Assembly (NCBI GenBank): GCA_022842595.1
Contig: JALHPF010000014.1
Location: 1-64,000 of the forward strand
Direction: 5' to 3'
Source: Rubrivivax sp.
GTDB lineage: Bacteria > Pseudomonadota > Gammaproteobacteria > Burkholderiales > Burkholderiaceae_C
DNA: 64,000 nt
Shown: piece by piece, positions 58,746 to 64,000 of the stretch
Numbering within the stretch: the first letter of the stretch is position 1
How the letters are laid out: each line of letters begins with the position of its first letter
Notes under the pieces: model-generated
Told to the model about the DNA's origin: nothing
The model's database searches: none
Seen by the model: only the letters and a program-made list of their open reading frames with translations
Made by a program: the position numbers and the translations under genes

Positions 58746-61460
58746 ATGAGTCAATCGAAGAAGACCAACGCCGCCGCCTTGTGGCGCGCTACCCCGGTGG
58801 CCGCAGCCGTGGGCGCCATGCTGGCGATGCCGGGCGTTGCCCCCGCCCAGCAGGGCGCGACGCCGGCTCCAGCGGCCACCGTCACCATCACCGGCATCCG
58901 GCGCGGCATCGAAAGCGCGATCGCCACGAAGAAAAGCGCCGATGGCATCGTCGAGTCGATTTCGGCCGAAGACATCGGCAAACTGCCCGACAACAGCATT
59001 GCCGAGTCGATCGCCCGCCTGCCCGGCATCGCCGCGCAGCGCGTGAACGGTCGCGCGACCGAGATCAATATCCGCGGTCTGTCGGGCGATTTCGCCAACA
59101 CGCTGCTGAACGGCCGCGAGCAGGTGTCCACCGGCAACAACCGCAGCGTCGAGTACGACCAGTTCCCGTCGGAGCTGATCAACAAGGTCACGGTCTACAA
59201 GACGCCCAGCGCCGCGCTCGTGGGCCAGGGACTGGCCGGCACGCTGGACCTGGAAACCGTGCGCCCGCTGTCCTTCGGCCAGCGCACCGTCGCCATCAAC
59301 GTGCGCGGTGAAAAGAACGGCGGCGGCACGCCCTTCAGCGGCGACGGCAACCGCGCCAGCCTGACCTACATCGACCAGTTTGCCGACCGCACCGTGGGCG
59401 TGGCCTTCGGCATCGCCCGGCTGACGACGAAGACCGAGAAGTCGCGCAACGAGACCTACGACACCACCAACACCGGCAGCTTCGCCAACGTCAACGGCGG
59501 CGCCAACTTCACCTTCAACCAGGGCTTCAAGTTCTTCGTCGACGAAACCGACGAGACCCGCACCGGGGCCATGGGCGCGATCGAGTTCAAGCCCAACAAG
59601 GACCTGAGCAGCATCGTCGACTTCTTCTATTCGAAGTTCGACAAGGACGTCACCAAGCGGGGCCTCGAAGTCCAGGTCAACGACAGCTGGAAGGGCGGCG
59701 ACCTGGCCTATCAGTCACCGACGCTGAGCAACGCCGTGGTGCAGAACGGCAGACTCACCAGCGGCGTGTGGAGCAACGTGAACCCGCTGTCGCGCACGAT
59801 CTGGGAACCGCGCAAGGACGAGCTGAAGTTGTTCGGCTGGAACACCAAGTGGAAGTTCGCCGAAGGCTGGCAGGGCACGCTGGACCTGAGCACTTCCTCG
59901 GCCGACAGCAAGGAACAGATCGTCGAGATGGAGGCCGGTGTCTTCGACACGGCCAACAACCGGCCGCTGCCGGGCCGCGTCACGGTCAGCAACTACAGCA
60001 CCATCACCGCGTTCCAGTACGACCATGGCAACCCCGCCATCGTGCGCCTGACCGACCCCGAAAGCTGGGGCCAGAACGGTTACGACAAGATCATCACCAC
60101 CGACGACGAGATCAAGGCCGTCCGGCTGGGCCTGGACCGCGACATGGACGGGTTGTTCTCGCGCGTGAGCGTCGGTGTGAACCTGAACGAACGTGAAAAG
60201 ACGAAGGGCGCTGCCGAGAACTTCCTGCGCCTGCCGAACCGCAGCAGCAGCAACCCCAACCCAGGTGCCGCCCTGCCTGCTGGCGCCGGCACGCTGAACC
60301 TGCCCGGCAGCGCCAGCGGTACCGTCAGCTTCGACCCCGCGGCCGCCTACCCCGGCAGCTACCGCCTGGACGCCAACGTCAACGGCGACATCCTGAACAA
60401 GGGCTGGACGGTGAAGGAAGAGGTCAACACCTTCTATCTGAAGGGTGACATCGACACCGAACTCTTCGGCGTCCCGGTGCGCGGCAACGCCGGCCTGCAG
60501 GTGGTGAACACCGACCAGCGCTCGACCGCGCCGGTGGTCGACAACACCAGCCAGGGCACCTTCACCTTGCGCACCGACGGCAAGAGCTACACCGACGTGC
60601 TGCCCTCGGTGAACCTCGCCTTCGACCTGGGCAACGACGTCTTCGTGCGCACCGGCATCGGCCGCCAGCTGGCCAAGCCGCGCATGGACCAGCTGCGTTC
60701 CTTCAGCCGCAGCGAAGTGAACGACCAGCGGCGCTGGACCGGCAGCGGCGGCAACGCCAAGCTGGACCCGTTCCGCGCCAACGCCTACGACCTGTCGGCA
60801 GAGAAGTACTTCAGCGGCAACAAGGGCTATGTCTCGGCCGCGGTGTTCTACAAGGACCTGAAGAGCTACATCTTCGAGTTCAAGAACACGGCCTTCGACT
60901 TCAGCGGCTTCCCCAATCTGTCGGGCCGGGTGCCGCTGTCGAACATCGGCGAATTCACGCAGCCGGTGAACGGCAAGGGCGGCACGATCAAGGGCTTCGA
61001 GCTGGCGGCTTCGGTGCCGCTGAACCTGCTCACGCCCGTGCTCGACGGTTTCGGCGTGCAGCTGAGCTATTCAGACACCAAGAGTGCGATCAAGCCTTTT
61101 GGCGACAACGACGTGCGGCCGCTGCCCGGCCTGTCGCGCAAGGTCACGCAGCTGACGGCCTACTACGAAAAACATGGCTTCTCCGCGCGCGTGGCCAGCC
61201 GCGAGCGTTCGGCCTTCATCGCCGAGACCGAAGGCTTCGGTGCCGACCGCGAGTTCAAGTACGCCCGCGGCGAGACCCTGGTCGACCTGCAACTGGGCTA
61301 TGAATTCAGCCGCGGCTTCGCCAAGGGCCTGGGTCTGCTGGTGCAGGTGAACAACGCCACCAACGAACCCTATCGCGAATACGAAGTGGGTTCGGGCAAC
61401 GACACCAAGCTCGACGAGAACGGCCGCACCATCCTGTTCGGGGTGAGCTACAAGTTCTGA
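58746..61460 (+). CDS. TonB-dependent outer-membrane receptor (carbohydrate type)
   Basis: From the ATG at 58746 the product has 904 aa, with an N-terminal export signal (AAAVGAMLAMPGVAPAQQGA). The plug domain has ITGIRRGIESAIATKKSADG, ISAEDIGKLPDNSIAESIAR, LPGIAAQRVNGRATEINIRG and GTLDLETVRPL. A large barrel ends in Phe (GRTILFGVSYKF). The plug wording is that of the TonB-Xanth-Caul type receptors of Xanthomonas and Caulobacter, many of which import oligosaccharides. With the amylase and glucokinases next to it, maltodextrin-type glycans are the likely cargo. The open frame upstream of 58746 is promoter DNA. Confidence 0.93.
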   Translation: MSQSKKTNAAALWRATPVAAAVGAMLAMPGVAPAQQGATPAPAATVTITGIRRGIESAIATKKSADGIVESISAEDIGKLPDNSIAESIARLPGIAAQRVNGRATEINIRGLSGDFANTLLNGREQVSTGNNRSVEYDQFPSELINKVTVYKTPSAALVGQGLAGTLDLETVRPLSFGQRTVAINVRGEKNGGGTPFSGDGNRASLTYIDQFADRTVGVAFGIARLTTKTEKSRNETYDTTNTGSFANVNGGANFTFNQGFKFFVDETDETRTGAMGAIEFKPNKDLSSIVDFFYSKFDKDVTKRGLEVQVNDSWKGGDLAYQSPTLSNAVVQNGRLTSGVWSNVNPLSRTIWEPRKDELKLFGWNTKWKFAEGWQGTLDLSTSSADSKEQIVEMEAGVFDTANNRPLPGRVTVSNYSTITAFQYDHGNPAIVRLTDPESWGQNGYDKIITTDDEIKAVRLGLDRDMDGLFSRVSVGVNLNEREKTKGAAENFLRLPNRSSSNPNPGAALPAGAGTLNLPGSASGTVSFDPAAAYPGSYRLDANVNGDILNKGWTVKEEVNTFYLKGDIDTELFGVPVRGNAGLQVVNTDQRSTAPVVDNTSQGTFTLRTDGKSYTDVLPSVNLAFDLGNDVFVRTGIGRQLAKPRMDQLRSFSRSEVNDQRRWTGSGGNAKLDPFRANAYDLSAEKYFSGNKGYVSAAVFYKDLKSYIFEFKNTAFDFSGFPNLSGRVPLSNIGEFTQPVNGKGGTIKGFELAASVPLNLLTPVLDGFGVQLSYSDTKSAIKPFGDNDVRPLPGLSRKVTQLTAYYEKHGFSARVASRERSAFIAETEGFGADREFKYARGETLVDLQLGYEFSRGFAKGLGLLVQVNNATNEPYREYEVGSGNDTKLDENGRTILFGVSYKF

Positions 61461-61479
61461 CGCGGCTGTCGCCCCCAAG

Positions 61480-61507
61480 GCCCTTGCCCGCCCGGCAAGG
61501 GCTTTTT
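61480..61507 (+). terminator. Intrinsic terminator after the TonB receptor gene
   Basis: GCCCTTGCC (61480-61488) pairs with GGCAAGGGC (61494-61502) around CGCCC, followed by TTTTTC. It would reduce read-through into the halogenase-like gene. Confidence 0.85.
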
Positions 61508-61559
61508 CACTTGCGGACAATCGCACGAGTTTGCCCTCACCTCGACTCCAGGAAGCGCC

Positions 61560-63101
61560 ATGCAGCCCACCCACATCCAGCACATCGTCATCGCCGGCGG
61601 CGGCACCGCCGGCTGGATGGCGGCCGCGGCGCTGGCCAAGCTGCTGGGCACGGCCTGGCGCATCACGCTGATCGAGTCCGAGGACATCGGTACGGTCGGC
61701 GTGGGCGAGGCCACCATCCCGCTCATCAACATCTTCAACCAGGCACTTGAACTCGACGAGAACGAGTTCATGCGCCAGACCAGTGCCACCTTCAAGCTCG
61801 GCATCGAGTTCGTGAACTGGGGGAGACAGGGCGACCGCTACATCCACGGTTTCGGCCCGCTGGGCCCGGACATCGGCCTGACCAAGTTCCACCACTATTG
61901 GCTGAAGATGCGTGCCGCCGGCAAGGCCGCCGACCTGGAGGACTACAGCATCAACACCGTGGCTGCGCGCGCCCACAAGTTCCAGCGCGCCCAGCCCGAG
62001 ATGGGCAAGAGCCCGCTGGGCGAGATTGCCCACGCCTACCACTTCGACGCCGGCCTGTATGCCGCCTTCCTGCGCCGCTATGCCGAGAAGCTGGGCGTGG
62101 TGCGGCTGGAAGGCAAGATCGGCGCCGCCACGCAGCGCCCGGGTGACGGTTTCGTCGACGCCGTTGTCATGGAAGACGGCCGGCGCGTCGAGGGCGACCT
62201 GTTCATCGACTGCAGCGGTTTCCGCGGCCTGCTGATCGAACAGACGCTGAAGACCGGCTACGAGGACTGGAGCCACTGGCTGCCCGCCAACCGCGCCTGG
62301 GCCGTGCCTTGCGAAAGCACGGTGATGACACCCTACACCCGCGCCACGGCACGCGACGCGGGCTGGCAATGGCGGATTCCGCTGCAGCACCGCACCGGCA
62401 ACGGCCATGTCTTCTGCAACAGCTTCATCAGCGAACAGCAGGCCGCAGACACGTTGATGGCGAACCTGGACGGCCCGGCGCTTGCGCAGCCGCGCATGCT
62501 GCAGTTCGTCACCGGCAAGCGCCGCCAGCTGTGGAACAAGAACGTGGTCGCGGTGGGTCTGGCCAGCGGCTTCATGGAGCCGCTGGAAAGCACGAGCATC
62601 CACCTCATCCAGAACACGATCGCGCGGCTCACCACCTTCTTCCCGTTCACGCGCTTCGACGACGCCGACATTGCCGAGTTCAACCGCCAGAGCGACTTCG
62701 AGTTCGAGCGCATCCGCGACTTCATCATCCTGCACTACAAGGCCACCGAACGGACCGACACCGAGTTCTGGAACTACTGCCGCACGATGCCGATCCCCGA
62801 CACGCTGCAGCAGAAGTTCGATCTGTTTCGCAGCAACGGCCGCGTCTTCCGGGACGGCATGGAGCTGTTCAGCGAGATCAGCTGGGTGGAAGTGTTCATC
62901 GGCCAGCGCGTGGTGCCGCAGGGCTACCACCCGCTCGTGGACACGCTGCCCGAGGACCGTATCGCGCAGTTCCTGGACAACGTGCGCAGCACCATCCGCC
63001 GCTGCAGCGACGCCATGCCGATGCATGCCGACTACGTGGCCAGCCACTGCGCCAGCGGCCTGCCGGTGCAGCGCGCGGCCAGCTTGCCCCGCGCCGCCTG
63101 A
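61560..63101 (+). CDS. Flavin-dependent tryptophan halogenase family protein
   Basis: The 513-aa product has the FAD-binding GGGTAGWMAAAALAKLLG (13-30), the GVGEATIP motif and Lys79 in FKLGIEFVNW at the position of the catalytic lysine of PrnA. The family signature WQWRIP is near 268-273, and EPLESTSIHLIQ is near 340. Motifs needed for FADH2-dependent halogenation are therefore intact. Members found beside TonB receptors in Xanthomonas/Caulobacter-type sugar loci have no established substrate, so real tryptophan chlorination is doubtful. It starts 99 bp after the receptor stop, behind the terminator. Confidence 0.92.
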   Translation: MQPTHIQHIVIAGGGTAGWMAAAALAKLLGTAWRITLIESEDIGTVGVGEATIPLINIFNQALELDENEFMRQTSATFKLGIEFVNWGRQGDRYIHGFGPLGPDIGLTKFHHYWLKMRAAGKAADLEDYSINTVAARAHKFQRAQPEMGKSPLGEIAHAYHFDAGLYAAFLRRYAEKLGVVRLEGKIGAATQRPGDGFVDAVVMEDGRRVEGDLFIDCSGFRGLLIEQTLKTGYEDWSHWLPANRAWAVPCESTVMTPYTRATARDAGWQWRIPLQHRTGNGHVFCNSFISEQQAADTLMANLDGPALAQPRMLQFVTGKRRQLWNKNVVAVGLASGFMEPLESTSIHLIQNTIARLTTFFPFTRFDDADIAEFNRQSDFEFERIRDFIILHYKATERTDTEFWNYCRTMPIPDTLQQKFDLFRSNGRVFRDGMELFSEISWVEVFIGQRVVPQGYHPLVDTLPEDRIAQFLDNVRSTIRRCSDAMPMHADYVASHCASGLPVQRAASLPRAA

Positions 63102-63115
63102 CCGCCCCGCGCGTC

Positions 63116-63823
63116 GTGTTCAATCCGCGGCCGCGCATCGAGCGTGTCGACGTCGGCGGCGGCTTCCACGCCTGGATCGTCGACGACGCCCTGCAGGACC
63201 CGCAGGCCCTGCGCCAGCGCGCCGTTGCCGAAAGCCACCGTTTCGAGATGGCCCCGCACAACGCCTACCCCGGGCTGGAATGGCGCATGGCGGCCGACGT
63301 GGCCAGCCCGCTGGCCGACTTCTTCCTGCTGCACCTGCGCAGCGCGCTCGGCGGGCGGCGCACCCAGGGCATGACCAGCCGGCTGTCGCTGGCCACGCTG
63401 CAGCCGCATGAGCTGAGCCCGCTGCAGCGCCTGTGCCATCGCGACCGCTTCGGCGCCACACCCGGGCAGATGGTGGCGGCCTGCACGCTGTACCTGTTCG
63501 ACGATCCCGCGCTTGGCGGCACGAGCTTCTTCATGCCGCGCCGGCCGCTGGACGCCATCAATGCCGACATCCGGCGCTGGCACACGATGGATGCCGACGC
63601 CTTCACCCAGGAGATCGGCAGCCCGCCGGGCTACCTGGTGAACAGCAACGCCCAGTTCGAGCTGACGGGCGTGGTGCCTGCGGCCTTCAACCGCGCCGTG
63701 TTCTACGACGGCACACAGTTCCACAGCAGCCACATCACGCAGCCCGGGCTGCTGAGTGCAGACCCTGCGCGTGGCCGGCTCACGCTGAACGGCTTCTTCA
63801 TCTGCCGCCGCGCCGCGGCCTAG
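63116..63823 (+). CDS. DUF6445-like protein following the halogenase
   Basis: From a GTG at 63116 (14 bp after the halogenase stop) the product has 235 aa. It has DALQDPQALRQRAVAESHRF, NAYPGLEWRMAADVASPLAD, FFMPRRPLDAINADIRRWHT, FNRAVFYDGTQFHSSHI and RLTLNGFFICRRAAA. The HSSHI near the end and the overall layout resemble 2OG-dioxygenase-like proteins often encoded directly after tryptophan-halogenase genes. Function is unknown. The start is uncertain because the open frame runs back through the halogenase gene; no ATG lies between. Confidence 0.75.
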   Translation: MFNPRPRIERVDVGGGFHAWIVDDALQDPQALRQRAVAESHRFEMAPHNAYPGLEWRMAADVASPLADFFLLHLRSALGGRRTQGMTSRLSLATLQPHELSPLQRLCHRDRFGATPGQMVAACTLYLFDDPALGGTSFFMPRRPLDAINADIRRWHTMDADAFTQEIGSPPGYLVNSNAQFELTGVVPAAFNRAVFYDGTQFHSSHITQPGLLSADPARGRLTLNGFFICRRAAA

Positions 63824-64000
63824 GTTTCCAAGCCGGCCTGCAGCCGCCATTGCCCCGGTGTGAGACCCACACGCTGGCGAAAAAAGCGCGTGAAGTAACC
63901 GGCCTCGCAGAAACCCAGGTCGATCGCGATTTCGCCCACCGTCATGGCCGTGTAGGCCAGGTCGCGCTGGGCTTCGAGCAGCAGCCGCTGGTGCAGCACC
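63820..64000 (-). CDS. AraC-family transcriptional regulator, C-terminal fragment (runs off the window)
   Basis: The last 60 residues before the stop at 63820 read as the second HTH of an AraC protein: RLLLEAQRDLAYTAMTVGEI, AIDLGFCEAGYFTRFFRQRV and GLTPGQWRLQAGLET. The gene converges on the DUF6445-like gene with a 4-bp overlap of ends. As the last gene next to the TonB/halogenase cluster it may regulate it, but only the DNA-binding end is visible. Confidence 0.88.
   Translation of the reverse strand, partial: VLHQRLLLEAQRDLAYTAMTVGEIAIDLGFCEAGYFTRFFRQRVGLTPGQWRLQAGLET

Overview
The window is a high-GC stretch of a betaproteobacterial chromosome. It most resembles a Burkholderiales member of the Leptothrix/Rubrivivax/Roseateles kind. 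The assignment rests on gene order and protein families: tRNA-Tyr/Gly/Thr upstream of tuf, trpE-trpG-...-trpD-trpC-ung, a fused glucokinase-HexR, a PF10136 'site-specific recombinase' and the dbpA/rpe/apaG neighbourhood. No rRNA, CRISPR array, complete insertion sequence or prophage was seen.

Layout. 1-6.4 kb: start of tuf, three tRNAs, ung, and a trp operon with an L-threonine aldolase gene inserted between trpG and trpD. 6.7-19 kb: ordinary housekeeping and regulatory genes (chalcone-isomerase-like protein, phosphoglycolate phosphatase, S9 peptidase, saccharopine-dehydrogenase-like enzyme, two Lrp/AsnC regulators, DbpA, Rpe, ApaG, a diguanylate cyclase). 19-25 kb: a fused indolepyruvate ferredoxin oxidoreductase, then cytochrome b561 and three tandem YceI proteins. 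25-29 kb: a TRAP transporter (DctP, DctQ, DctM) whose DctM carries an unusual repeat-bearing insert. 29-34 kb: an Rrf2 regulator, an NhaR-like regulator and a LytS/LytTR-type two-component system flanking a small membrane protein. 34-39.4 kb: Rep helicase and a DUF1501/DUF1800 pair of exported proteins.

39.5-46.7 kb is the most remarkable part. It is a leftward polymorphic-toxin locus. One full-length toxin gene (C-terminal DNA/RNA non-specific endonuclease) is followed by a YezG-type immunity gene. Then come a decayed toxin fragment, a displaced toxin module with a different and unrecognised C-terminus, its candidate immunity gene, a truncated second YezG paralogue, and another decayed endonuclease fragment. 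The intact gene and the displaced module share an apparently identical core of about 637 bp in direct orientation. This would let the chromosome swap toxin tips by homologous recombination.

46.8-48.5 kb: a translationally coupled pair, ATP-grasp enzyme plus GNAT-like acyltransferase, divergent from the toxin gene across a perfect 9-bp inverted repeat. 48.5-51.2 kb: MetH without its homocysteine domain. 51.3-64 kb: a carbohydrate region with glucokinase-HexR fusion, a second glucokinase, an exported GH13 amylase with an esterase, a TonB-dependent receptor, a flavin-dependent halogenase-like protein, a DUF6445-like protein and an AraC regulator. Four short sites resembling HexR operators lie in its divergent promoter regions. 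They suggest that HexR couples oligosaccharide uptake and breakdown to glucose phosphorylation.

Coordinates and reading frames were taken from the sequence. Family names come from recognised motifs, not database searches.
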